A stretch of DNA of 56,456 nt from NCBI GenBank assembly GCA_022764465.1, contig JALERL010000088.1, positions 1-56,456 on the forward strand, in the 5' to 3' direction. Position numbers and translations under genes: made by a program. Position 1 is the stretch's first letter. The number at the start of each line of letters is the position of its first letter. The stretch comes from Lachnospiraceae bacterium (lineage in GTDB: Bacteria; Bacillota; Clostridia; Lachnospirales; Lachnospiraceae). This document shows, piece after piece, positions 24,985 to 33,764 of this stretch. Below the pieces are notes generated by a model. That model searched no databases. It saw nothing but the letters and a program-made list of their open reading frames with translations, and had not been told where the DNA came from.

Positions 24985-26541
24985 TCAGACGCTCTTTACA
25001 ATCAGCAATTTTTCCCCGCCATGCACTTCTTCTTCCTCTAACTGGTTCGTATGGATCAGCTCTGCAATCGTCGTATGATTGTTCTTTGCGATCGACCAGA
25101 GGGTATCATCCGGTTTTACGATATATCCGACGATTCCCGGCTGCTTTGGCAGGTCCTCCATACCATCTTCCCCCACTGTGACATCGGATAGCTTCTGCAT
25201 CCGGTGATTGGAAAATACGATCAGGTTCAGATTCAGGGATGCCTTGATCTCTACCTGTGTATTATCGATCAGCATGGCACTTAACTGTTCGATCCCTGCC
25301 TCTAAGCCGATCTCGCACTGCGGCTGTACGCCCGGAGCCTCGACAAGCTGTGAAAATGCAAGCAGTCCCTTCAGTGTCCCGATCGGCATTGCATCATCGG
25401 TCGTAATATACATCAGTTCTACCTCTAAGGTTCCCTCCACACGGACACCATCTTCTTCTACCGTCTGGCTATCCACACTCACTCTGCCCTCACAGGCACA
25501 GATCTGTAAGATGTTTTCCTGCTCCTTTTCTAACTGGATCTGATCGGTGATCTTGCACTTGGCATAATTCTTTGTGACAAACTGCGGCAGAATCCCCTCT
25601 TCGTACTGCGGAACAAGCTGCTGTTTTAACGAATACAGGTCCTTTACCATCTCTACATTTTCTTCCTGCCACAGACAGATGAACAGATCTAACACCATAT
25701 CAAGGGAAAGCATACGCTGTTCCCCATCATAATCCGGGCGGACTTCCAATTCGATCGTCCGTGGGGTGGACTGTATCCGATAGATCAGATCCTCTGCACA
25801 GTTTCCGCATGGAACCGATCCGGTCAGTGGTACCGTCATCTCGATCCATTGCAGATGCTCACTGTCCTCTTCGCCTAAATATAACAGATAAACCAGAATC
25901 TCTCCGGTCAGTTCGATACTGTTATTCCGAAGGCGGCTTTCCACACCGCGTAACTGAACACTTTTCCATAAGATATCACGGATATTCGGCTTACTCGAAG
26001 GGATCTGCAATTCCTCCCGGAAGCGGAAATTATCACGCTTGCACTCAATCAGCTGCAACACATTCCGGTTTTCCTTTTTGATCTCTAATGCATCCTCATC
26101 TAAGACATCCGTAATGATCTCCTCTGCACGCGTCTCTCCGGCATGCCCGGTCAGCATGACTAACGCCCGGATGTTCAGCTTTCTGGAATTGATGATGCCG
26201 ATCGTCAGATCTTCCATATCTGCCGCCATATGTACCGGATCTAGTTCTGTCACGCCGTCCATCATCAGATTTTCCGTAAAAAAAATGCTGCCGCTTAAGC
26301 TGTCAATCTTCCGGTCGCTCTGGTCACTGCGGTATAAGATCACGAAGTCTAACGTGCCCTTTACCTGCAGATGTCCCTCACTGACGCGTACCTCCTCAAA
26401 ATGTATCTCTCCCTTTGTCTTCATAATACGGACAATATCCGGCTTATAATCCGGGAGATTGAAATCATCATCGAGCGTGATCTGGCTGACCGCCCGTCCT
26501 TTCTCATAGTTCATATGAATAGACTGCTTTTTTAATTCCAC
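24985..26541 (-). CDS. SPOCS (DUF3794)/LysM protein
   Basis: A 518-residue protein with repeated DUF3794/SPOCS domains (for example ~170-300 and 335-450) and a C-terminal LysM domain (GYIVKPDDTLWSIAKNNHTT, then IAELIHTNQL). SPOCS domains occur in spore-coat and SpoIVA-interacting proteins of Clostridia, and LysM binds peptidoglycan, so a spore or cell-envelope role is likely. The start is GTG at 26541, with GGAGG 8 bases upstream lying in the 3' arm of a terminator-like hairpin. Confidence 0.88.
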   Translation of the reverse strand: MELKKQSIHMNYEKGRAVSQITLDDDFNLPDYKPDIVRIMKTKGEIHFEEVRVSEGHLQVKGTLDFVILYRSDQSDRKIDSLSGSIFFTENLMMDGVTELDPVHMAADMEDLTIGIINSRKLNIRALVMLTGHAGETRAEEIITDVLDEDALEIKKENRNVLQLIECKRDNFRFREELQIPSSKPNIRDILWKSVQLRGVESRLRNNSIELTGEILVYLLYLGEEDSEHLQWIEMTVPLTGSVPCGNCAEDLIYRIQSTPRTIELEVRPDYDGEQRMLSLDMVLDLFICLWQEENVEMVKDLYSLKQQLVPQYEEGILPQFVTKNYAKCKITDQIQLEKEQENILQICACEGRVSVDSQTVEEDGVRVEGTLEVELMYITTDDAMPIGTLKGLLAFSQLVEAPGVQPQCEIGLEAGIEQLSAMLIDNTQVEIKASLNLNLIVFSNHRMQKLSDVTVGEDGMEDLPKQPGIVGYIVKPDDTLWSIAKNNHTTIAELIHTNQLEEEEVHGGEKLLIVKSV

Positions 26542-26597
26542 AAAAAAGTCCTCCGTTTCTGAATCTTCATTCCATTGTATTCAGTAACGAAGGACTT
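26542..26597 (-). terminator. Terminator hairpin overlapping the SPOCS gene ribosome site
   Basis: Arms 26579-26597 and 26546-26564 pair over 19 bases with one A-A mismatch and one G-U pair, around a 14-base loop, followed by TTTTTT. The 3' arm holds the GGAGG of the next gene, whose GTG start follows the T-run at once. Confidence 0.8.
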
Positions 26598-26642
26598 TAT
26601 GAGTCAATCCTGTCTTCTTATTCAGTTTTCACTGATCTTCTA

Positions 26643-26885
26643 TCAGCAAAGCTTCATGCGGACATCTCGTGTGATCACATCTGTATAGCTGAAGGACAAT
26701 AACTGCGGTGGATTCTCATCGTAATCATCATTCACCAGAATGGTAAATACGCTTGGGTATGCATTCTGGATGACTCCCTTCTGGATGTCTACCTTATTAC
26801 GCCCTCTGTCTAACTGGATCATCACCTTATTCCCACACTGCTGTAAGATCGATGAACGGACTCTTTCTATATCATTTTTTTGCAT
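26643..26885 (-). CDS. veg: Veg protein
   Basis: An 80-residue protein of the Veg family, small and highly expressed in Firmicutes and linked in Bacillus to biofilm gene control. The family signature is IQLDRGRNKVDIQKGVI and AYPSVFTILV, with SYTDVITRDVRMKLC at the end. The start at 26885 has AGGAGGAG upstream. A very strong consensus promoter lies 63-91 bases ahead, as at veg in Bacillus, and a terminator hairpin follows. Confidence 0.93.
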   Translation of the reverse strand: MQKNDIERVRSSILQQCGNKVMIQLDRGRNKVDIQKGVIQNAYPSVFTILVNDDYDENPPQLLSFSYTDVITRDVRMKLC

Positions 26886-26947
26886 AACCTTACTCCTCCT
26901 TACCCAATTACCTTTTGCATATAGTTCCTGCAAATTTAATTCGCTTT

Positions 26948-26976
26948 AGTATATCACTGTATTAAATTGTTGTCAA
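26948..26976 (-). promoter_or_regulatory. Promoter of veg
   Basis: A perfect TTGACA (26971-26976), a 17-base spacer and TATACT (26948-26953). Confidence 0.85.
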
Positions 26977-27010
26977 ACATATTTCCCTGACATCTTCCAA
27001 AATTAAGAAA

Positions 27011-27445
27011 TTATTCAAAAATTACATTTTTATCCTGACTTTTCACCTGTACAACAATATATGGATAGCTTGGTGCCTTTGTCTTTTCCTCTGCTTCTCC
27101 CGGCCCGATCAGCATCGTGTGAAAACAGATGGTATTTTTCGTCAGATAAACCTCCTTAACGGCAATGCTGTAACCACCGGTCTCCTGTTCACCATAACCG
27201 CGCACAATATAAAGCTGTCCGTCATCCTCATAGGTCAGCTTGAAGTCCGCTTCCTTTTTCCGGTCGATATGCTCTTTTAACTCCTCCGGCACCTTTGCCT
27301 CCTCCACCACGGTATAGTCAAGATCTGCTACCTTTGTTCCATCAGACTCACTTAGCTTACATCCGGCAAGTACAGCCATGCCAGCGATCATCCAGATCGT
27401 GACTACACCTGCAAGCCGGATGTACACATTTTTGCTATCTTTCAT
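27011..27445 (-). CDS. Lipoprotein with PrcB C-terminal-like domain
   Basis: A 144-residue protein with a lipoprotein signal (MIAGMAVLAGC, probable lipidated Cys ~28) and a single small domain similar to PrcB_C: IVRGYGEQETGGYSIAVKEV, then TICFHTMLIGPGEAEEK and SYPYIVVQV. PrcB partners a surface protease in Treponema; here no protease gene is adjacent, so the role is unknown. The start at 27445 follows GGAG by 6 bases. It is divergent from the acyltransferase gene. Confidence 0.7.
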   Translation of the reverse strand: MKDSKNVYIRLAGVVTIWMIAGMAVLAGCKLSESDGTKVADLDYTVVEEAKVPEELKEHIDRKKEADFKLTYEDDGQLYIVRGYGEQETGGYSIAVKEVYLTKNTICFHTMLIGPGEAEEKTKAPSYPYIVVQVKSQDKNVIFE

Positions 27446-27480
27446 ATGCTGCTCCATTCCACAGATGAAATACCTTCTCG

Positions 27481-27509
27481 TATTATCTGCGCTATATGAT
27501 CTGTATCAA
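27481..27509 (-). promoter_or_regulatory. Promoter of the PrcB-like lipoprotein gene
   Basis: TTGATA (27504-27509), 17 bases and ATAATA (27481-27486). Confidence 0.5.
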
Positions 27510-27538
27510 TCTTATGAAAAAAAAGCCTGCCACATTCC

Positions 27539-27567
27539 TTGTATTCCCATAGAAAAGCCGCTATAAT
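27539..27567 (+). promoter_or_regulatory. Promoter of the acyltransferase gene
   Basis: TTGTAT (27539-27544), 17 bases and TATAAT (27562-27567). Confidence 0.7.
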
Positions 27568-27621
27568 AGACGCAGGTGTGCTCTGCGCATGCCAATGAAT
27601 AAATATGAAATGGAGATCGTT

Positions 27622-28362
27622 ATGATTCGAGCAATTCTTGCACTACTTTTTGCGATTTTATATCTGATACTCGGTATCCCGGTTCTGATCGTGGAATGGG
27701 TGATCCGTAAATTCAACCGGCAGGCGGCAGACATCAGCAGCCTGCGGATGGTACAATGGGCATTCCGTGTGATCCTGTTTATCTGCGGAACAAAGGTTAC
27801 CGTGATCGGAGAGGAAAATATTCCACAGGATGGGCCAGTCTTATATATCGGTAACCACAGAAGCTACTTTGATATTATCATTACTTATACCAGATGCCGC
27901 AGACTGACCGGCTATATTGCCAAGGACACCATGGGCAAGGTTCCTCTGCTTAATATCTGGATGAAGCGTCTTTACTGTCTTTTCCTTGACCGCAAGGATA
28001 TGAAAAAGGGCTTAAAGACGATCCTTACCGGTATCGACCAGATCAAAAACGGGATTTCCATGGCAATCTTCCCGGAAGGAACGAGAAATCGGAATGCAGA
28101 CCAGACAGACATGCTTCCTTTTAAAAGCGGCAGTTTCAAGCTCGCTGAAAAAACCGGATGTCCGATCGTTCCAATGGCGATCACAAACTCCGCAGACATC
28201 TTAGAGAACCACTTTCCGAAGGTTCGTAAGACGCATGTTATCTTACAGTACGGCAAGCCGGTCTATCCAAATGAGCTTTCCAGAGAAGATAAAAAGCGGA
28301 TTGCGACACTCGTACAGGATCAGGTACGTGACATGCTTTTCGACAATCAGAAGTATCTTTAA
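27622..28362 (+). CDS. plsC: 1-acyl-sn-glycerol-3-phosphate acyltransferase
   Basis: A 246-residue membrane-bound enzyme that adds the second acyl chain to make phosphatidate. An N-terminal membrane helix (IRAILALLFAILYLILGIPV) is followed by the HX4D catalytic motif in NHRSYFDII at ~84 and the phosphate-binding FPEGTRNRN. Length and spacing fit PlsC. The start at 27622 follows GGAG by 6 bases. It has its own promoter and ends at a bidirectional terminator against murF. Confidence 0.9.
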   Translation: MIRAILALLFAILYLILGIPVLIVEWVIRKFNRQAADISSLRMVQWAFRVILFICGTKVTVIGEENIPQDGPVLYIGNHRSYFDIIITYTRCRRLTGYIAKDTMGKVPLLNIWMKRLYCLFLDRKDMKKGLKTILTGIDQIKNGISMAIFPEGTRNRNADQTDMLPFKSGSFKLAEKTGCPIVPMAITNSADILENHFPKVRKTHVILQYGKPVYPNELSREDKKRIATLVQDQVRDMLFDNQKYL

Positions 28363-28380
28363 ACAATCGATTGTAAACAC

Positions 28381-28433
28381 AAAACAGGAATGAAACCGTA
28401 AGCAGATGCTTTACAAATTTCATTCCTGTTTTT
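28381..28433. terminator. Bidirectional terminator between plsC and murF
   Basis: AAACAGGAATGAAA and TTTCATTCCTGTTT pair perfectly, with a T-run after each arm on its own strand, between convergent genes. Confidence 0.85.
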
Positions 28434-28450
28434 CTTTTCCTATGCTTTTC

Positions 28451-29845
28451 TTATTTGCCTGTCAATGCAGCTACCACCTTTGGGAATTCCATAAAGTGTG
28501 AGGCTTTGACAAGGATCGTATCCCCCGGCTGCACGAAGTCTTTTAACGCCTCTGTCATCTGCACTCTGTCTGCGAACTCATGCAGCTTACAGCTTCCCTG
28601 ATGTTCTCTCACACCGCGTGCGATCTCTTTTGCAAGTGTTCCGGCTGTGAATAGTACATCGATCTTTTTTCCGGCGAGGTGCTCCCCAACTTCATAATGA
28701 AGTTCTTTTTCCTTATCACCAAGCTCACCCATGTCACCAAGTACCGCAATCTTTCTTCCCTCTGCCTGACTTAAGACATCTAAGGATGCCTTCATGGAAA
28801 CCGGATTAGCATTATAGCAGTCATCGATCACTAACAGGTCACCTGCATGGATCATATTCGTTCTTCCGCTGATCGTTCCTGTGGATTCGATTCCCGCACA
28901 GATCTGCTGTGGTGTCAGTCCAAGGCGGACACCGACTGCGGTAGCTGCAAGTGCATTATATACATTGTGTTCTCCCGGGATTGGAATGTGCACTTCAAAA
29001 TACATATCCCCGATATGGATCTGTGCGCGTGTGCCTTCGAGTCCAAGGCTTACGATATTCGTTGCATAAACTGACTTTGTAGTCTGGCAGCCTTCTGCCG
29101 CCTCTGCGCCAAGTCCGTAGAAAACCGGCTGCTTCCCATTGACCTCCTGTATGGTCGATAACTTATCATCATCTCCGTTTAAAATAGCGATCCCATCCGG
29201 CTTCATATGTGCAAAGCACTCGGTTTTCGCCTGTAAGATCCCATCACGGGTCTTTAAGTTCTCGAGATGACAGTATCCGATATTCGTGATCACACAGATG
29301 TCCGGATTCGCCATCGTGGCAAGCTCATCCATCTCGCCAAATTCGGAAATCCCCATCTCTAACACTGCTACCTGATGCTCCTTACGGATCTGGAAGATCG
29401 TAAGCGGAAGTCCGATCCCATTGTTAAAGTTTCCTTCTGTTTTATGTACCAGATACTTTTTCGAAAGCACCGAACTGATCATTTCCTTTGTGCTGGTCTT
29501 GCCCACACTTCCGGTAATTCCAACGACCGGTATCTCTAAGCTTTTCCGGTAATATTCTGCTAACTTTTTCATCGCCGGAATGCACTTTTCCACCAGAATA
29601 TACGGTCCATCCGGATGCTCTAGCTTTTCTTCGGATAAGACGGCTGCTGCACCGTCTGCAAATACCTGCGGGATAAAAGAATGTCCGTCCACTTTCTCTC
29701 CACGGATTGGAATAAAGAGATAATCCTTTTTCACCTGTCTGCTGTCAATGACAACACCTGCTACTTCCAGCTTCTTTTTCTCCTCATCTCCATAATAGAT
29801 GCCGCCACATGCCTGTGCGATCTGCTCTAATGTCATATTTTCCAT
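28451..29845 (-). CDS. murF: UDP-N-acetylmuramoyl-tripeptide--D-Ala-D-Ala ligase
   Basis: A 464-residue cytosolic ATP-dependent ligase that adds D-Ala-D-Ala to the peptidoglycan precursor. The N-terminal MurF domain (RGEKVDGHSFIPQVFADGA) is followed by the ATP loop GITGSVGKTSTKEM at ~107 and the central FNNGIGLPLTI and DDCYNANPVSMKASLDVL. Length is normal. AAGG precedes the start by 9 bases. It follows ddl, which makes its substrate, by 35 bases: a two-gene wall-synthesis operon. Confidence 0.97.
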   Translation of the reverse strand: MENMTLEQIAQACGGIYYGDEEKKKLEVAGVVIDSRQVKKDYLFIPIRGEKVDGHSFIPQVFADGAAAVLSEEKLEHPDGPYILVEKCIPAMKKLAEYYRKSLEIPVVGITGSVGKTSTKEMISSVLSKKYLVHKTEGNFNNGIGLPLTIFQIRKEHQVAVLEMGISEFGEMDELATMANPDICVITNIGYCHLENLKTRDGILQAKTECFAHMKPDGIAILNGDDDKLSTIQEVNGKQPVFYGLGAEAAEGCQTTKSVYATNIVSLGLEGTRAQIHIGDMYFEVHIPIPGEHNVYNALAATAVGVRLGLTPQQICAGIESTGTISGRTNMIHAGDLLVIDDCYNANPVSMKASLDVLSQAEGRKIAVLGDMGELGDKEKELHYEVGEHLAGKKIDVLFTAGTLAKEIARGVREHQGSCKLHEFADRVQMTEALKDFVQPGDTILVKASHFMEFPKVVAALTGK

Positions 29846-29880
29846 TTCTTCATACCTTTCTTTCTGCTGTTCCCTACGGA

Positions 29881-30942
29881 TTATTTTCCGGTATGATTGT
29901 ATTTCTTCAGTGAGATTTCAATCAGATTGTCACAAAGCTGTTCAAAGCTGATGCCAAGCACCGCTGCCTCCTGCGGAAGAAGACTTGTCGGTGTCATACC
30001 CGGAAGCGTATTTGCCTCTAAGCAGTAGATCTCATTGTCCTCGGATAAGAGGAAGTCGGAACGGGAATAGGTATCTAAGCCTAATACCTCTGCCACACGC
30101 TCTGCATAATGCTGCATCTGTTTCGTAATCTCTTCCGGTAAAGCTGCCGGGCAGGTCTCTACGGTGCTTCCTGCCTTATATTTATTCTTATAATCATAAA
30201 AGCCTTCGATTGGAGCGATCTCAATGATCGGATATGCCTTTCCCTCTACCACGCTGATCGAGAACTCTCTTCCCTTGATGTAATCCTCAATGATGACGTT
30301 TTCTTCCCAGCGGAAGGCTTCGTCTAATGCCTTCTCATATTCTTCCGGAGTGTTCACGATCGAAACACCGATACTTGATCCGCCACAGCACGGCTTTACG
30401 ACGCATGGGAACTTTAAGCCGGTACTTGCAAAATCCCTGCGTGATGCGCGGTTCATTGTGATTGCATTCGGGGTCGGAATCTGACCTGCCTTTAAAAACT
30501 GCTTTGTCATGCCCTTATCCATGGCAATCGCACTGCTTAAGTAACCACTTCCGGTATAACGGATGCCAAACAGGTCAAATGCTGCCTGTACCTTGCCATT
30601 CTCTCCGTTCTCTCCATGCAGTGCCATAAATACAATATCTGCCATACGGCACATTGCGATCACATTCGGGCCAAAGAAGCAGTCTGACTGATCCTTTCTG
30701 CTCTTTTTCACCTTCTCTAAGTCCGGTGCCTGCTCTGAAATCTTCGTGATCTTTAAGCTGACTTCATCTGCCCGCTCAAAAATTCCGGTTACATCCTGTT
30801 CTTCTTCGCCATATCCCATAAATACATCGAGTAAGATGACACGATGTCCATTCTTCTTCAATGCTTTACATACCATATCTCCTGTTGTAAAGGACACATC
30901 TCTTTCTGTGGAAAGTCCTCCTGCTAAAACTACAATATCCAT
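29881..30942 (-). CDS. ddl: D-alanine--D-alanine ligase
   Basis: A 353-residue ATP-grasp enzyme joining two D-Ala. The N-terminal AGGLSTERDVSFTTG-type start, HGENGENGKVQAAFDLFGI, the ATP-binding CVVKPCCGGSSIGVSIV and the metal-binding LEANTLPGMTPTSLLP are all seen. Length fits the family. GAGAGG supports the start. Upstream is a promoter preceded by two 15-base direct repeats, perhaps the site of the adjacent XRE-TPR regulator. The operon continues into murF. Confidence 0.95.
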   Translation of the reverse strand: MDIVVLAGGLSTERDVSFTTGDMVCKALKKNGHRVILLDVFMGYGEEEQDVTGIFERADEVSLKITKISEQAPDLEKVKKSRKDQSDCFFGPNVIAMCRMADIVFMALHGENGENGKVQAAFDLFGIRYTGSGYLSSAIAMDKGMTKQFLKAGQIPTPNAITMNRASRRDFASTGLKFPCVVKPCCGGSSIGVSIVNTPEEYEKALDEAFRWEENVIIEDYIKGREFSISVVEGKAYPIIEIAPIEGFYDYKNKYKAGSTVETCPAALPEEITKQMQHYAERVAEVLGLDTYSRSDFLLSEDNEIYCLEANTLPGMTPTSLLPQEAAVLGISFEQLCDNLIEISLKKYNHTGK

Positions 30943-30964
30943 ATGCTTACCTCTCTTTCTTTAC

Positions 30965-30993
30965 ATAGTATAACAATTTCATTTTTATGACAA
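30965..30993 (-). promoter_or_regulatory. Promoter of ddl-murF
   Basis: TTGTCA (30988-30993), 17 bases and TACTAT (30965-30970). Confidence 0.6.
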
Positions 30994-31002
30994 GAGATGT
31001 TG

Positions 31003-31059
31003 TATTGCAAAATATGCGTTTTATATTGCAAAATATGCTTGTCTTTCGTTATATTGCAA
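31003..31059. promoter_or_regulatory. Direct-repeat regulator site upstream of ddl
   Basis: TATTGCAAAATATGC occurs at 31003-31017 and again at 31024-31038, exactly 21 bases (two helical turns) apart. A partial third copy, TATTGCAA, lies at 31052-31059. The block begins 10 bases upstream of the -35 box. Confidence 0.6.
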
Positions 31060-31942
31060 TCAGGATTTCTTCTGCCAACTGGCTTTTTTCGTATTGCAGG
31101 ATCTGCCTTAGGACTTCTTCCTGCATACGGATAATGTCTGCCTCTTTTGTTCTCCCAAGTGCGTGCAGCGCATGGGCTTTCTGATGCAGTAAATATGGAA
31201 GCGGCATCAGTTTCCCACCATCGACACATGATTTGATCGCACTTTTACACAACTCACATGCCTCTTCATGCTGCATCGATGCATTCAGTCCGACGGCGAT
31301 ATTACATAAAATGACCGGATACCAGCAAAACTTTTCTTCCTCATCGCACAGATGCTGTTCGATATAACTCCTCAGACTGTCTAATATTTCAGACGCTTCC
31401 TTTACCCTGCCCTGCTTTCTTTTCTGGACTGCGATTCCATTTAACAAAAGCATTTCCTGCGAGGTCAGAAAATGTGATGTTTCATAATCCTGTACTTCCC
31501 AGCCGGGCATTGTCATCTGAAGTGCAAGCCGCAAGGTCTGATACGCCTGCCCCGGCTCTTTTCCCGCCCGGATGTCACAAATCGTTTCTATATAAATTGC
31601 GAGCTGTTCATCCGATACATTTTTATGTTCCACCTGATAAAGTGATCTTTGATATAACTGTTGTGCTTTTTTTGTTTGATTATTTGCCAGCAGACGAAGT
31701 ATTTTCCGGCTTTTTTGATAACAGTGCAGTTCCTTTGCATCTGTCAATAGATAAAAATGATGTGTTGCCTCTCCGAGGCGTTCCATAAGTGCCTTGCAGG
31801 TTCCAAGTGACGGTGCCTGACTGTGACGTTCGATCCGTGACAGCGTTCCCGGGGAACAGATCCCGTCGGTCAGTTCTTCCTGCGTCAGCTTCCGCCTTCT
31901 GCGCGCCTCATGCAGATAATTTCCAATTAAATAAACTGCCAT
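31049..31942 (-). CDS. XRE-family regulator with TPR-like domain
   Basis: A ~298-residue regulator: an XRE helix-turn-helix at ~10-60 (GNYLHEARRRRKLTQEELTD, then CSPGTLSRIERHSQAPSLGT) and a long helical TPR-like part resembling Rgg/PlcR or MutR regulators. It may respond to a peptide or a cell-state signal. It ends 106 bases before ddl, and direct repeats lie in between, so control of ddl-murF is plausible but unproved. The start at 31942 is chosen by the domain border; its ribosome site GGAGG is 13 bases away, which is long. Confidence 0.8.
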   Translation of the reverse strand: MAVYLIGNYLHEARRRRKLTQEELTDGICSPGTLSRIERHSQAPSLGTCKALMERLGEATHHFYLLTDAKELHCYQKSRKILRLLANNQTKKAQQLYQRSLYQVEHKNVSDEQLAIYIETICDIRAGKEPGQAYQTLRLALQMTMPGWEVQDYETSHFLTSQEMLLLNGIAVQKRKQGRVKEASEILDSLRSYIEQHLCDEEEKFCWYPVILCNIAVGLNASMQHEEACELCKSAIKSCVDGGKLMPLPYLLHQKAHALHALGRTKEADIIRMQEEVLRQILQYEKSQLAEEILIAI

Positions 31943-32029
31943 AATTTCCCATAATCCTCCACCTTTTCTCTTTTGTACTCTCTCCCTTGATAGCCCATAT
32001 CTACGAACCACGGAGCTATTATAGCATAG

Positions 32030-32081
32030 AAAAGGCAATGCTTCTATTATGTACTATCGCCATATTGAAGCATTGCCTTTT
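32030..32081 (-). terminator. Terminator of hpf
   Basis: AAAAGGCAATGCTTC and its perfect complement (15 bp) flank a 22-base loop, with T-runs at both ends; probably bidirectional. Confidence 0.8.
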
Positions 32082-32150
32082 AGTTATTCTGCTAATGATT
32101 CAGCTTACATCAGAAGTGCCGTTTTCCGGATTCTCTATCCATGAGAACGC

Positions 32151-32678
32151 TTAAAACTCCGGCTCGATCAATCCATATGTATTGCCTTTTCTCTTGTAAA
32201 CTACATTCACTTCATCCGATTCCGCATTCACAAATACAAAGAAGTCATGTCCTAAAAGTTCCATCTGCACACATGCATCTTCCGGATACATTGGCTTCAT
32301 ATCAAACTTCTTGGTACGGATGATTCTTATCTCATCATCACTGTCAATCTCTTTCTCAATAAATTCCTTACGGAAGTTACTTGCGCTCTGCTGCTGGGTA
32401 ATAATCTTATTCTTATATTTCTTCAACTGTCTCTCGATAATCTCTTCTACCAGATCAATTGAAACATACATATCATTACTTACCTGCTCTGAACGGATAA
32501 TATTGCCCTTTACAGGAATGGTAACCTCTATCTTCTGTCGCTCCTTCTCAACACTTAAGGTTACATGAGCTTCTGTCTCCGGAGTAAAATACTTCTCCAG
32601 CTTACCGATCTTCTCTTCTACTGCTGCCTTCAGGCCGTCTGTCAATTCGATGTTTCTTCCACTAATTGTTATACGCAT
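32151..32678 (-). CDS. hpf: Long-form ribosome hibernation promoting factor
   Basis: A 175-residue protein: the N-terminal ~105 residues are the YfiA/RaiA fold that sits in the ribosomal A and P sites (MRITISGRNIELTDGLKAAV, KLEKYF), then a linker and the C-terminal dimer domain (EIRIIRTKKFDMKPMYPEDA, VQMELLGHDFFVFVNA) that joins two 70S particles to 100S. Expected when growth slows. The start at 32678 follows AGGGG by 9 bases. Its own promoter and terminator make it single. Confidence 0.96.
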   Translation of the reverse strand: MRITISGRNIELTDGLKAAVEEKIGKLEKYFTPETEAHVTLSVEKERQKIEVTIPVKGNIIRSEQVSNDMYVSIDLVEEIIERQLKKYKNKIITQQQSASNFRKEFIEKEIDSDDEIRIIRTKKFDMKPMYPEDACVQMELLGHDFFVFVNAESDEVNVVYKRKGNTYGLIEPEF

Positions 32679-32730
32679 GATGTCCAACCCCTTTTTCCGT
32701 TTATTTGATACAGACTGCTATCATGTTTTT

Positions 32731-32758
32731 ATTATACCATATTTGCTCCATTACACAA
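32731..32758 (-). promoter_or_regulatory. Promoter of hpf
   Basis: TTGTGT (32753-32758), 16 bases and TATAAT (32731-32736). Confidence 0.65.
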
Positions 32759-32844
32759 GCTTTTTTGTACAACTTGTACATTTTTGTCGGATTTTTCGCA
32801 CAATTTATAATCACTTTCACGCACACATCCTCTTTTATTATCAT

Positions 32845-32873
32845 TTGCACAGGCATGCAAAGTATACTACAAT
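32845..32873 (+). promoter_or_regulatory. Promoter of the SDR gene
   Basis: TTGCAC (32845-32850), 17 bases and TACAAT (32868-32873). Confidence 0.6.
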
Positions 32874-32916
32874 AAGGCTATATACATTATATTATAGAAA
32901 CAACAGGAGAATACCT

Positions 32917-33660
32917 ATGGAAAATCAGAATAAAAAGACTGTCCTGATCACCGGTGCATCCCGTGGAATCGGAAGAGCAATCGCAGATGCATTTGCAAAG
33001 GAACAGTATCAGCTTGTCTTAAACTGTCACAGTTCGGGCAGTGAACTTAACGCCTATGCCACTTCTCTCGAAAAAACATATGGCTGTAACTGTCTGACCT
33101 GTATCGGAGATGTCAGCTCCCCTTCCTTTATCCGTCAGATGTTTGAAAAGGCACGTGACAGATTTGGTGGCATCGATGTCCTGATCAATAATGCCGGCAT
33201 CTCCCACATCGGACTGTTACACGATATGACAGATGAGCAGTGGCAGCAGATTCTGAACACGAATCTCTCCTCAGTCTTTTATTGCAGCAGAGAAGCGGTT
33301 CCTTATATGATCCATCAGAAAAGCGGCAGGATCATCAATATCTCCTCCGTATGGGGTGTCGTTGGTGCATCTTGTGAAGTTGCCTATTCTGCGACCAAGG
33401 GTGCTATCAATTCCTTTACGATGGCACTGGCAAAAGAACTTGCGCCCAGCAATATTCCGGTCAATGCGATTGCCTGTGGTACGATCGATACGGCAATGAA
33501 CAGCTGCTTTTCCGAAGAGGAACGCCATGCCTTAGAAGAAGAGATTCCCTGCGGACGGTATGGCACGCCCCAGGAAGTCGCAGCCCTTGCGCTGTCACTT
33601 GCCACCTCGAGTTCCTACCTGACCGGCCAGATCATCCGTTTAGATGGTGGATGGATCTAA
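32917..33660 (+). CDS. Short-chain dehydrogenase/reductase
   Basis: A 247-residue Rossmann-fold oxidoreductase of the FabG-like SDR group. Cofactor loop TGASRGIGRAIADAF at ~11-25, NNAG at ~91, catalytic Ser in ISSVWG and the YSATKG Tyr-Lys pair at ~155. It is probably an NAD(P)-linked 3-oxoacyl or alcohol dehydrogenase; the substrate cannot be told. It is not in a fatty-acid operon. CAGGAGA supports the start at 32917, which removes a long unconvincing upstream extension. Confidence 0.92.
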   Translation: MENQNKKTVLITGASRGIGRAIADAFAKEQYQLVLNCHSSGSELNAYATSLEKTYGCNCLTCIGDVSSPSFIRQMFEKARDRFGGIDVLINNAGISHIGLLHDMTDEQWQQILNTNLSSVFYCSREAVPYMIHQKSGRIINISSVWGVVGASCEVAYSATKGAINSFTMALAKELAPSNIPVNAIACGTIDTAMNSCFSEEERHALEEEIPCGRYGTPQEVAALALSLATSSSYLTGQIIRLDGGWI

Positions 33661-33764
33661 GCAGAAACTGGTATGTAATTTTTTTACGAAACTGGCTGTT
33701 TTATCAACTCCATTTTATATTAATATAGGTAGTTAAGAAATATAGCTTAACAATGGAGGCACTT

